A stretch of 64,000 bases of DNA from Caulobacter segnis (GTDB lineage: Bacteria > Pseudomonadota > Alphaproteobacteria > Caulobacterales > Caulobacteraceae): positions 1-64,000 of the forward strand of contig NZ_QFQZ01000008.1 in assembly GCF_003243465.1 (NCBI RefSeq), read 5' to 3'. Positions 8,541-15,864 of this stretch are shown piece after piece. Both the position numbers and the translations under genes were made by a program. Positions within the stretch are counted from its first letter, which is position 1. Every line of letters starts with the position of its first letter. The notes under the pieces are model-generated. The model was not told the DNA's origin. It saw nothing but the letters and a program-made list of their open reading frames with translations, and did no database searches.

Positions 8541-9206
8541 TTAAGAGCCCGTCGTTCCGTTGGCGGGTTGATCGGGCAGCAGGCTGGCGACCAGGACCTG
8601 CATGGCGCCGATGTTCTCACCAAGCAGGTCGGCCGAGCGTTGGTGATCCTGCGCGGCGACGGCGTCGAACAGCGCCTGATAGCGATTGATCCAGGTCTCG
8701 CGGTCGAGCACGGGCGCCTCGCTGGCCAGATAGATGCGATCGACGGCGTTGCGCAGGTTCTGGACGGTCATCAAGGTCAGATCGCGCTCGGCCGGCCCGC
8801 AGAGGGCGGCGTAGTAGCGGCGGTCGGCGGCGATCCAGGCCCGAGGTCCCTCGTCGTCCTCCAGCTCCAGCATCACGGCGCGAACGGCCCGCAAGGATCG
8901 CTGCGTATGCCGGCCGATGGCGCGGGCCAGCATGTCGCCCTCCAGCAGGCGACGCAGGTCGAAGATCTCCAGGCAGCGACGCGGGCTGGGCGTGGAGACG
9001 AAGGCGGCGCGGTTGGGCGAGATCTCGATCAGGCCCTCCGACTCCAGCTTGGCCAGGGCGTGGAAGACGGGGATGCGGCTGACGCCGAGTTCGGCGGCGA
9101 CCGCCTCCTGGCGCAGCAGGACGCCCGGCCGCAGAAGGCCCTGGACGATCTGGTCGCGAAGGTGCTCGGCCACGGCCGCGGCGGCGTTGGGGGCTGAGCG
9201 GATCAT
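8541..9206 (-). CDS. GntR family (FadR/FCD subfamily) transcriptional regulator
   Basis: A 221-residue regulator with an N-terminal winged helix-turn-helix (residues 10-70: HLRDQIVQGLLRPGVLLRQE, then AVAAELGVSRIPVFHALAKL) and an all-helical C-terminal FCD ligand-binding domain (about 80-210: FDLRRLLEGDMLARAI). Family members bind carboxylated metabolites and usually repress neighbouring genes. The ATG at 9206 is chosen because the helix-turn-helix begins shortly after it; the longer start would add 30 residues without domain support. It lies upstream of and on the same strand as the dismutase and receptor genes, so it may control that arm. Effector unknown. Confidence 0.9.
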   Translation of the reverse strand: MIRSAPNAAAAVAEHLRDQIVQGLLRPGVLLRQEAVAAELGVSRIPVFHALAKLESEGLIEISPNRAAFVSTPSPRRCLEIFDLRRLLEGDMLARAIGRHTQRSLRAVRAVMLELEDDEGPRAWIAADRRYYAALCGPAERDLTLMTVQNLRNAVDRIYLASEAPVLDRETWINRYQALFDAVAAQDHQRSADLLGENIGAMQVLVASLLPDQPANGTTGS

Positions 9207-9355
9207 GCGCGCGCCTCGGAGCTTTGAGGGGCGACACAGGGCGAAAGGGCCATCTCGGACCCTGGGGGAAGGAAGATGTGTGACATGGGAGGACACCGAT
9301 CAGAGCTGACAAAGGCGCGCGGGGCCGCAAGCGGCCAAGGCGCGCGGGCGAGCCG

Positions 9356-9775
9356 TCAGGCTTGGATCGGCGGTCCCGTCTGGGGCGGGGGACGAGCGCG
9401 TAGAGGCAGGGTCAGATCCCGCCCGGCGAGGGGACCAAGACGCGCGGCGGCGACGAGCGCCGCGGGCGCGAGCGTCAGCCGGGGTTCGACTGAAGGCGCG
9501 GCCTGGGCCAGTCCTCCAAAGCCGCAATCGGACTTCGAGGTGTGCGGGTGGTCTTCGTGCTGCTCGCCCTCGGCCGCCTCGCGATCGACGGACAGGCCGC
9601 CGCGAACCGTCACCAGCTTGGGGCCCGCGCCCGTGCAGATCACCATGGTCGGCGCGCCATTGGCGCTGAATACCGGCATGTATCCGCTGGGGATCAGCAC
9701 GCGCAGGCAGACGGCCACGAGGGCGAACGCCATCGCGAGATCGGTCCACAGAGGCTTGTGAGCGGCCTTCTCCAC
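9356..9775 (-). CDS. DUF2946 family protein
   Basis: A 139-residue DUF2946 protein with an N-terminal membrane segment (LAMAFALVAVCLRVLIPSGY) containing the family hallmark LRVLIPSGYMPV, followed by VICTG and a His-rich stretch (EQHEDHPHTSKSDCGFGGLA). DUF2946 proteins are often encoded near copper-handling and TonB-receptor genes; their biochemical role is not established. The start is GTG at 9775 with a gaggga site about 5 bases upstream. A paralogue is encoded divergently at 9920, across an intergenic region of about 140 bases. His and Cys residues in the central loop could bind metal (inference). Confidence 0.85.
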   Translation of the reverse strand: MEKAAHKPLWTDLAMAFALVAVCLRVLIPSGYMPVFSANGAPTMVICTGAGPKLVTVRGGLSVDREAAEGEQHEDHPHTSKSDCGFGGLAQAAPSVEPRLTLAPAALVAAARLGPLAGRDLTLPLRARPPPQTGPPIQA

Positions 9776-9919
9776 GTCTCCCTCGTAATCCCCCGGGGAT
9801 CACAAGCCAAGAATGAACATCCAAAACGCGTAAAGGTATTCGTGTATACAAAAAGTCAGCTCGATCCTTAGGTAATCGCACGGGGAGACAAGCGCTTTAC
9901 CTTGGCCTATGAGCGGCGA
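9776..9919. promoter_or_regulatory. Divergent control region between the two DUF2946 genes
   Basis: This relatively AT-rich spacer must hold both promoters of the opposed arms. Two dyads are visible: atcccccggggat (9788-9800) close to the leftward start, and gtattcgtgtatac (9836-9849, arms gtat/atac). They are candidate operators only. Confidence 0.5.
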
Positions 9920-10333
9920 ATGGGCTGCCGGGGAGAACAGCTAAGAGTTTGGGGGCGCGAGGCGGCTCTGCTGCTTGCGCTCTTGGCGCTTGTCCTGCGC
10001 TTGATGATCCCCGTCGGCTTCATGCCGAGCCAGACCCAACCGTCCACCTGGCCGTTCGCCACGGTCATCTGCACGGGCTCGGGGCAGCTGGTCCTGCAGC
10101 CCGGCCAAGCGCCGCCGCGGGAGGACGCCTCAAAGCGCCCGGCCAAGGCCGCGGGTCATCCAACATGCCCGTTCGGCGCCCAAGGCGTGCTGCTGGCGCC
10201 GCCTTTGATCATCCTGTCGCAAGCCGCGATCGCGCGGACCCTGATCTTGGCGCCGCCGATGCCGGCCAAGACCTGGTCCGCGTCCATGGCGGGACCGCCT
10301 CTGCCGGCCCGGGGACCTCCCGCGCGGCTTTAG
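9920..10333 (+). CDS. DUF2946 family protein (paralogue of the divergent gene)
   Basis: A 137-residue DUF2946 protein with an N-terminal membrane helix (AALLLALLALVLRLMIPVGF) and the hallmark LRLMIPVGFMPS, then VICTGSGQ and a central segment with AAGHPTCPFGAQGV that resembles the Cys/His region of its divergent neighbour. The start is uncertain: ATG at 9920 is used; a TTG at 9902 in the same frame is possible, and neither has a strong ribosome site. It precedes the TonB receptor, MbnP, MbnH, CopC and CopD genes on the same strand, which supports a copper-related role. Confidence 0.8.
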   Translation: MGCRGEQLRVWGREAALLLALLALVLRLMIPVGFMPSQTQPSTWPFATVICTGSGQLVLQPGQAPPREDASKRPAKAAGHPTCPFGAQGVLLAPPLIILSQAAIARTLILAPPMPAKTWSASMAGPPLPARGPPARL

Positions 10334-10345
10334 AGCCCCTTCGCG

Positions 10346-10361
10346 CGAGCCCATGGGCTCG
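10346..10361. promoter_or_regulatory. 16-bp perfect palindrome upstream of the TonB receptor
   Basis: cgagcccatgggctcg is self-complementary over all 16 bases. It lies in the 66-base gap between the DUF2946 stop and the receptor ATG. A protein-binding site or a small RNA hairpin are both possible. Confidence 0.4.
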
Positions 10362-10399
10362 TGACCGCGCCGCCGCCTTTTGGCCAAGCGGCGCTCGAC

Positions 10400-12427
10400 A
10401 TGCATTCCAGGATCAATCCGTTGAAGACCCAGCTTTTGTTCGGCGCGGCGCTCATCGCCCTCGCGCCCGCCATCGTCCACGCCGAAACCCCCGTCCAGGT
10501 CGAGGACGTCATCGTCACGGCCCTGCGCGCGCCAACGCCGCTCAGCCAGGTCGCCGCGCCGGTGAACCTCGTTAGCCAGAAGGACTTCGCCGACCGCCAG
10601 GCCCAAGGTTTCGCCGAGGTGCTCGAGCGCCTGCCCAATGTCGAGTTCTTCGGTGGGCCGCGCCTCCAGGGCGAGATGCCGTCGGTGCGTGGCGCCACCG
10701 GTCGCCAGGTGCTGATTTCGGTCGACGGCGCGCGCCAGAACGCCACACCGTCTCTGTCGACGCCGCTCTTTCTGGATCCGGCGTTCATCTCGCGCGTCGA
10801 AGTGCTCAAGGGCGTGGGATCCTCGCTTTACGGCGCCGGAGCGCTGGGCGGGGTCCTGGCCTTCAAGACGGTCTCGACCGACGATCTCCTGGCCAAGGAC
10901 GCCGTCATCGGCGCCGATGCGCGGGCCGACTATCAGTCGGCCAACGGAGGCAAGCGTCTGTCGGCGCGGACCTATGCCCGCTCGGGCGGCTTTGACGGCC
11001 TCGTGGGCTTGGCGCTTGGCGAGTGGGGGCCGGTGCGGCAAGGCGGCGGAACCCGCCTTCGTCCCGCCGACGGCGACAGTCAGACCGTGATCGCCAAGGG
11101 CGGATGGAACGCCAGCGACCGGGTGCGCGCGGAGCTCTCGCACATCTACTACCGGCTCAACGACTTCCAGCCCAACAACCCCCAGGCCGACGCCAGCTTC
11201 CCCTACTTTCAGGACAATTACGCGATCCAGCGCCAGACCGTGGCGCGCCTGACCGGCGAGAACGCCGCGGGTGGCGAGGCCTTCAACCTGTCGGTCTATC
11301 GCACCACCCTCAACAGCGGCGCGCGCGAGAACCGGGCGGTGACGCCGGTCCTGACCTCGACCTCCACGGCGACCCGCACCACGGGCTTCACGGGGAGCGG
11401 GGTGCTCGACTTCAAGACCGGTCCGATCGGCCACCGCCTCGTGGCTGGGGGCGATGGCTATCGCGACAAGATCGCCTCGCGCACCGATGGCCAGCCCGGC
11501 ACCGTCAGTCCCGATGGCGAGCAAACCTCGCTCGGCGGCTTCGTGCGCGACGAGATCGCGCTTTCGTCCTGGCTTTCCGTCACGCCGGCCGCGCGCTACG
11601 ACCGATACGAGACCAAGCTTGCGAGCGCGACCACGCCCAAGACCTCGGATACGCGCGTGTCGCCGTCGCTGACCGCCTCGGTCAGGCCAGCCTCTGGCGC
11701 GCTGGTCTATCTGAGCTGGGGCGAAGCCTTCCGGGCGCCGGCGGTCAACGAGCTCTATCAATCGCTGTCGCAGGCGACCGCCTTCGCCAACTTCCGCGCC
11801 AATCCCGACCTCAAGCCCGAACTTTCCCGCGAATGGGATCTTGGGGCCAGTTGGTCGGGCAAGCTTCCGAACGGGTGGGGGAGGCTGTCGCTGCGCGGCG
11901 ACGCCTTCAAGGCCAAGGTCGACGACCTGATCACCAGCGTCGTGGTCGGCTTCTACACCAATCCGTTCCTCGGTCGCCGCCCCATCCAGCAGTACCAGAA
12001 CGTCAGCAAGGCCAAGCGCGAGGGCGTGGAGGTCGAGGCCAGGCTCGAGCGCGGCGTCGTCTCGGCCGAACTGGGCTACAGCCGGATCCGCGTCACCGAC
12101 GAGATGACCGGCGCCAATCTCTTCTCGCCGCCCGACAAATGGACGCTGGGCCTCAACTACGCCGTCTCGCCCGACGTCTCGCTGCGCTGGCGCTCCTCGA
12201 TCGTCGCGGCCCAGGACTACGACACGACGGTGATCCGCCGCCGACCGGCCTACGACGTTCACGACGCCTTCGTGTCCTGGGCGCCGGCGGGCCGCGCTTG
12301 GCGGGTCGACCTGGGCGTGACCAACCTCTTCGACGAGCAATACGCCGCCTACAAGCAATCGACCGCCTATCCCAACGTCTACGAGCAAGGCCGCAGCCTG
12401 CGCGTGGGCCTTGCCGCCAAGTTCTAG
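10400..12427 (+). CDS. TonB-dependent receptor of the copper/MbnPH cluster
   Basis: A 675-residue TonB-dependent receptor. The ATG at 10400 starts a signal peptide (MHSRINPLKTQLLFGAALIA, cut near AIVHA); a GTG at 10361 would lengthen it by 13 residues. The TonB-box-like VEDVIVTALRAP is followed by the plug (SVRGATGRQVLISVDGAR, VEVLKGVGSSLYGAGALGG). The barrel contains GEAFRAPAVNELY and NPDLKPELS, the FRAP and NPxL motifs seen in haem/haemoglobin-type receptors, and ends LRVGLAAKF. MbnP starts 12 bases after its stop, so it is in the same operon as the copper genes. A copper complex is the likely cargo by context; haem remains an alternative by motif. Confidence 0.92.
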   Translation: MHSRINPLKTQLLFGAALIALAPAIVHAETPVQVEDVIVTALRAPTPLSQVAAPVNLVSQKDFADRQAQGFAEVLERLPNVEFFGGPRLQGEMPSVRGATGRQVLISVDGARQNATPSLSTPLFLDPAFISRVEVLKGVGSSLYGAGALGGVLAFKTVSTDDLLAKDAVIGADARADYQSANGGKRLSARTYARSGGFDGLVGLALGEWGPVRQGGGTRLRPADGDSQTVIAKGGWNASDRVRAELSHIYYRLNDFQPNNPQADASFPYFQDNYAIQRQTVARLTGENAAGGEAFNLSVYRTTLNSGARENRAVTPVLTSTSTATRTTGFTGSGVLDFKTGPIGHRLVAGGDGYRDKIASRTDGQPGTVSPDGEQTSLGGFVRDEIALSSWLSVTPAARYDRYETKLASATTPKTSDTRVSPSLTASVRPASGALVYLSWGEAFRAPAVNELYQSLSQATAFANFRANPDLKPELSREWDLGASWSGKLPNGWGRLSLRGDAFKAKVDDLITSVVVGFYTNPFLGRRPIQQYQNVSKAKREGVEVEARLERGVVSAELGYSRIRVTDEMTGANLFSPPDKWTLGLNYAVSPDVSLRWRSSIVAAQDYDTTVIRRRPAYDVHDAFVSWAPAGRAWRVDLGVTNLFDEQYAAYKQSTAYPNVYEQGRSLRVGLAAKF

Positions 12428-12439
12428 GAGGCCCCCCAG

Positions 12440-13297
12440 ATGCGCACGTCAACCTTGATGCTCGGCGGCGGCCTCTGCGCCGCCGCCATCGCGATGGCCA
12501 GCGCGGCCAGCGCCGCCGATCAGGCCTTCGAGATCCGCTTCGCCGCCAAGGTGGGCGGCGCGCCGCTCGTTTGCGGCAAGACCTATCCTGGCGTCGGAAC
12601 GACCAAGGCCGACATTCGGCTGCAGGATTTTCGCCTCTATGTCTCCAACGTCCGGCTGCTCAAGGCCGGCGGCGGGGAGGTTGCGCTGCGTCTCGACCAG
12701 GACGGCGTCTGGCAGGACGCGGACCTGGCCTTGATCGATCTCGAAGACGCCAGCGGCAATTGCAACGGCAACACCGCGACCCGCGCGGTCGTCCGGGGCA
12801 AGGCGCCGGCCGGGCGCTATACGGGCCTGGTGTTCGACCTTGGCGTGCCCCAGGCCATGAACCACCAGGACCCGACCAACGCCCGCCCGCCGCTGAACTT
12901 CTCGGCCCTCTCCTGGCCCTGGCGCGGCGGCTACAAGTTCGTGACCATCGACTTCGACGCCAGCGCCCCGACCAATCCCAAGGCCGCTGGGTTCTCGATC
13001 CACCTCGGCAGCACCGACTGCGGGGAGGGCGCGCTGCGCAGCCCGCCGCAGGCGCCCTGCCGGCTCCAGAACAGGCCGACCTATCGGTTCGAAGCCTTCG
13101 ATCCGGCGCGCCAGATCGTGGTCTTCGACCTGGCGGCCCTGGTGGCCGACAATGACGTCACCCTCAACACCCCCGGAACCCCGGCCGGGTGCATGTCGGG
13201 CGACAATGACGACGATTGCGCGGGCGTGATGAAGCGGTTTGGCCTGGCGTTCCGCCAGGCGCCGGCCGGCGCGCAGGCCTGGGTGCGGGTCGAATGA
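12440..13297 (+). CDS. mbnP: MbnP family copper-binding protein (metallo-mystery pair)
   Basis: A 285-residue exported protein of the MbnP/MXAN_0975 family, the partner of a di-haem MbnH enzyme. In methanotrophs MbnH oxidises a tryptophan of MbnP to kynurenine and MbnP binds copper. Visible features: signal peptide (cut near SAASAA), FEIRFAAKVGGAPLVCGKTY, DIRLQDFRLYVSNVRLL, the WPWRGGYKF motif (Trp159, Trp161), and six mature cysteines (45, 108, 194, 207, 251, 260) suited to disulfides. An AGGAGG site lies 8 bases before the ATG. Its stop overlaps the MbnH start (ATGA), indicating tight translational coupling. Which tryptophan would be modified is not known here. Confidence 0.92.
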   Translation: MRTSTLMLGGGLCAAAIAMASAASAADQAFEIRFAAKVGGAPLVCGKTYPGVGTTKADIRLQDFRLYVSNVRLLKAGGGEVALRLDQDGVWQDADLALIDLEDASGNCNGNTATRAVVRGKAPAGRYTGLVFDLGVPQAMNHQDPTNARPPLNFSALSWPWRGGYKFVTIDFDASAPTNPKAAGFSIHLGSTDCGEGALRSPPQAPCRLQNRPTYRFEAFDPARQIVVFDLAALVADNDVTLNTPGTPAGCMSGDNDDDCAGVMKRFGLAFRQAPAGAQAWVRVE

Positions 13298-14505
13298 TCC
13301 CGCGGCGCGGCCTGGCGGCGCTCGCCCTGGGCGTGGTCGCCGTGGCCGGGGGCGCGCTCGCCGCCCAGGGCGGCTTGCTCGCGCTCGGCCCCTATGTGCG
13401 CGGGACCTATGACTATGGCCTGCCCAAGTGGGCGCCGGCGCCGCTGGAGCCGAAGGGCAATCCGACGACCGCGGCGAAGGTCGAGCTTGGGCGGCGATTG
13501 TTCTATGACAAGCGCCTGTCGCGCGATGGGTCGATGTCGTGCGCCAGTTGTCACGAGCAGCGCCTGGCCTTTACGGACGGACGCGCGACCTCGCCGGGCG
13601 TCACCGGCGACCATACGGCGCGCAACGCCATGTCGATCGCCAACGCCGGCTACACACCGGCCCTGACCTGGGCCAACCCCCTGCTGCACAGCCTGGAGCG
13701 GCAGGCGATGGTCCCGCTGCTGGGACAGGAACCGGTGGAACTGGGCCTGGCGGGCATGGACGAAACCTTGCGCCAGCGGCTCCAGGCCGAGCCGGTCTAT
13801 CGCGCGCTCTTTCCCAAGGCCTTTCCCGAGGCCAAGGGCGAGATCACGATCGGCACCATCGCCCGGGCGATATCGGCCTTCGAGCGGACGGTGGTCTCGG
13901 TGCGCTCGCCCTATGACCGTTATCGTTACGAAGGCGATGTCGAGGCGCTGTCGGACTCGGCGTTCCGGGGCGAGGCGCTGTTCTTCAGCGAGCGGTTGGA
14001 ATGCCACCACTGCCATAGCGGCCTGCATCTTTCCGACACCGTCCTGCATGAGCGCAACACGCTTGGCGAGACCGCCTTCCACAACACCGGGCTCTACAAT
14101 ATCGACGGCAAGGGCGGCTATCCGCCGCGCAACACGGGCATCGCCGAAGTGACGGGCCGGCCCGAGGACATGGGGCGGTTTCGGGCGCCGAGCCTGCGCA
14201 ATGTGGCGCTCACCGCGCCCTACATGCACGACGGCTCCATCGCCACGCTCGATGAGGTGATCGACCACTACGCCGCCGGCGGACGCACGATCACGTCCGG
14301 CCCCTATGCCGGCGTCGGCGGCGCCAACCCCTACAAGAGTTCCTTCATGTCGGGATTCAAGCTCGACGCTCAGGAACGCGCCGACCTGATCGCGTTCCTG
14401 AAGTCGCTGACCGATGAGCACTTGCTCACCGATCCCCGTTACGGGGATCCGTGGGCCCAGGATCAGGAGCCTTCGCGCCATGCCAAGACCCAATCGGGCC
14501 GCTAG
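13294..14505 (+). CDS. mbnH: MbnH-like di-haem cytochrome c peroxidase family enzyme
   Basis: A 403-residue periplasmic di-haem protein of the MbnH (MXAN_0977) branch of the cytochrome c peroxidase/MauG superfamily. Two haem c sites are present, CASCH (residues 83-87) and CHHCH (237-241), with a conserved TWANPLLHSLERQ segment near 125 and MVPLLGQEPVELG near 139. The N-terminus is a signal or membrane anchor (GLAALALGVVAVAGGALA). MbnH is known to form a high-valent bis-Fe(IV) state that oxidises a Trp of MbnP. The ATG at 13294 overlaps the mbnP stop. The family is clear; that it acts on the adjacent MbnP is inferred from the conserved pairing. Confidence 0.93.
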   Translation: MIPRRGLAALALGVVAVAGGALAAQGGLLALGPYVRGTYDYGLPKWAPAPLEPKGNPTTAAKVELGRRLFYDKRLSRDGSMSCASCHEQRLAFTDGRATSPGVTGDHTARNAMSIANAGYTPALTWANPLLHSLERQAMVPLLGQEPVELGLAGMDETLRQRLQAEPVYRALFPKAFPEAKGEITIGTIARAISAFERTVVSVRSPYDRYRYEGDVEALSDSAFRGEALFFSERLECHHCHSGLHLSDTVLHERNTLGETAFHNTGLYNIDGKGGYPPRNTGIAEVTGRPEDMGRFRAPSLRNVALTAPYMHDGSIATLDEVIDHYAAGGRTITSGPYAGVGGANPYKSSFMSGFKLDAQERADLIAFLKSLTDEHLLTDPRYGDPWAQDQEPSRHAKTQSGR

Positions 14506-14845
14506 CCTGCTGGCCAGCCTCATGCTTGTCGTCGCGACGGGGCCGGCGGCGGCGCACACGAGCCTGGTCAGTTCTCAACCCGCCAGCGGCGCGATCCTGA
14601 CCGCGCCGCCGACGCGTCTTGAGCTCACCTTCGCCGAACCCACGCGCGTCACCAGCCTGAAGCTGGTCAGTTCGGGCCGCGGCGAGCAGCGCCTGGGCAC
14701 GCCGGCGAAGACCGCGCTCAGCGTCGTGACGAACCTGCCGCCGCTGGGGCCGGGACGCCACGAGGTGGTCTGGCGGGCCTTGTCGGCGGATGGCCACCCG
14801 GTCGGCGGCTCGGTGATCTTCGTCGTGCGCGGTCCGCCGCGTTGA
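14480..14845 (+). CDS. copC: CopC-type periplasmic copper-binding protein
   Basis: A 121-residue periplasmic beta-sandwich copper protein. Signal peptide cleavage after PAAA leaves a mature N-terminus HTSLVSSQPA, placing His26 as residue 1 of the Cu(II) histidine brace. Asp104 and His106 in the ALSADGHPVGGSV motif supply the remaining ligands. It lacks a Met-rich Cu(I) site, so it should be a Cu(II)-only CopC. The ATG at 14480 has an AGGAG site about 10 bases upstream and lies inside the 3' end of mbnH; longer upstream starts would spoil the signal peptide. It is followed by overlapping copD. Confidence 0.93.
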   Translation: MPRPNRAASLLASLMLVVATGPAAAHTSLVSSQPASGAILTAPPTRLELTFAEPTRVTSLKLVSSGRGEQRLGTPAKTALSVVTNLPPLGPGRHEVVWRALSADGHPVGGSVIFVVRGPPR

Positions 14846-15672
14846 TCGCGCTCGACATGCTAGCGGCCGTGTTGAAGGCCTTGCTCTACGCGGCTGTCCT
14901 GGTCGCCGCGAGCGAAGGTCTGCCTTCGCCCAGCCGGCATTTGAGGTCGAGGTTCCTGGGGCGGCGCGGGCTTTCGGCCCGCCGGCTAAAACGGATCCTG
15001 CTTGGCGCCGCGGCGACGGCCGCATCGCTCTGCGCCCTGGTCTTCGCGCTCCGTCTAGGTGGGTTCGACCCGGACACCCTGACCTATCTGACTGGCACGG
15101 CGCCGGTGCGCGGATGGGGGCTGATCCTCATCGGCGCGCTGCTCGGCGTCACCGTCACACGGGGCGTTTGGGCGCGTCGTCTTTCGACCGGCCTGATGTT
15201 GGTCGGTCTGAGCTGGTCAGGGCACCTGGCGGCGGCGTCGCCCTGGGGGCGCCTCGTTGTCCTTACGCATCTGGCGGCGGTGTCCTGGTGGATCGCAAGC
15301 TTGCTCAGCCTGGCCTATGTGCTGCCGCGATGGCGGGCGCCTCGGCTGGCGAGGATCCTCGCCGACTTCAGCGCCCGCGCCGCCGTGGCGGTCGGGCTCC
15401 TTGTCCTGGCCGGGGGAATGGCGATCCTGCTGCTCGCCCGAGGCCATCCGCTGGCCGCGAGCTATCTAATCGGCCTGGCGATCAAGCTTGCCCTGGTGGC
15501 GGCCGTTCTGTTGCTGGCGCTCCACAACAAGGTTCGCCTCACGCCCGCCCTGGTTGACCGCGGCCCGGCTCGCCTCCAACGCGCCCTCGGCATCGAACTT
15601 GTGCTGATGGCCTTGATCCTGGTGGCGACCGCGGCCCTGACTAGCTTTCTGTCGCCGCATCAGGGGCACTGA
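14842..15672 (+). CDS. copD: CopD family copper-transport membrane protein
   Basis: An integral membrane protein of up to 276 residues with about eight transmembrane helices, of the CopD/PcoD/YcnJ family thought to move copper across the inner membrane after receiving it from CopC. Conserved histidines lie in SWSGHLAAA, VLTHLAAVSWW and LLALHNKVRLTPAL. The start is a TTG at 14842 overlapping the copC stop (TTGA), or the ATG at 14857; the latter removes only five residues. Order TonB receptor, MbnP, MbnH, CopC, CopD suggests a route from outer membrane to cytoplasm. Confidence 0.92.
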   Translation: MIALDMLAAVLKALLYAAVLVAASEGLPSPSRHLRSRFLGRRGLSARRLKRILLGAAATAASLCALVFALRLGGFDPDTLTYLTGTAPVRGWGLILIGALLGVTVTRGVWARRLSTGLMLVGLSWSGHLAAASPWGRLVVLTHLAAVSWWIASLLSLAYVLPRWRAPRLARILADFSARAAVAVGLLVLAGGMAILLLARGHPLAASYLIGLAIKLALVAAVLLLALHNKVRLTPALVDRGPARLQRALGIELVLMALILVATAALTSFLSPHQGH

Positions 15673-15690
15673 CGCAAGGAGCGACAAGGC

Positions 15691-15840
15691 GTGACCGACG
15701 GCCTCGTCGAGGCGCCATCGGCAGACCTGGGCAAAACAGCGGCATTGAGCAATTTCGCGCCTCTCGCGCGCCAGTCGCGGTCGCGCGCGCTGTCGGCCCT
15801 TGCCAAGCTTCCAAAGTCTCCGCTCAATGTTGTTATATAG
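15691..15840 (+). CDS. Possible small ORF (49 aa)
   Basis: A GTG-started frame of 49 codons with a good AAGGAG site (15676-15681, spacing 9) directly behind copD. The product is basic and hydrophilic with no recognised domain (MTDGLVEAPSADLGKT...). Its stop lies inside the inverted repeat at 15819-15854. It may be a real small gene of the copper operon, a decayed fragment, or chance. Confidence 0.3.
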   Translation: MTDGLVEAPSADLGKTAALSNFAPLARQSRSRALSALAKLPKSPLNVVI

Positions 15841-15854
15841 TAACATTGAGCGGA
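15819..15854. promoter_or_regulatory. 13-bp inverted repeat flanking a TATA-like core
   Basis: Arms tccgctcaatgtt (15819-15831) and aacattgagcgga (15842-15854) are perfect complements around the spacer gttatatagt. The dyad ends 10 bases before the ATG of the PLP enzyme gene, and its AT core could serve as a -10 box, so it looks like an operator for a dimeric repressor. Confidence 0.6.
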
Positions 15855-15864
15855 TCGCGCCGAG

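Noticed and set aside
9356..15672. Methanobactin precursor gene (mbnA) near MbnP/MbnH
   Set aside because: No short frame with a leader and a core containing paired Cys-Gly/Ala-Ser-like motifs was found, and no MbnB/MbnC-like biosynthesis gene is present.
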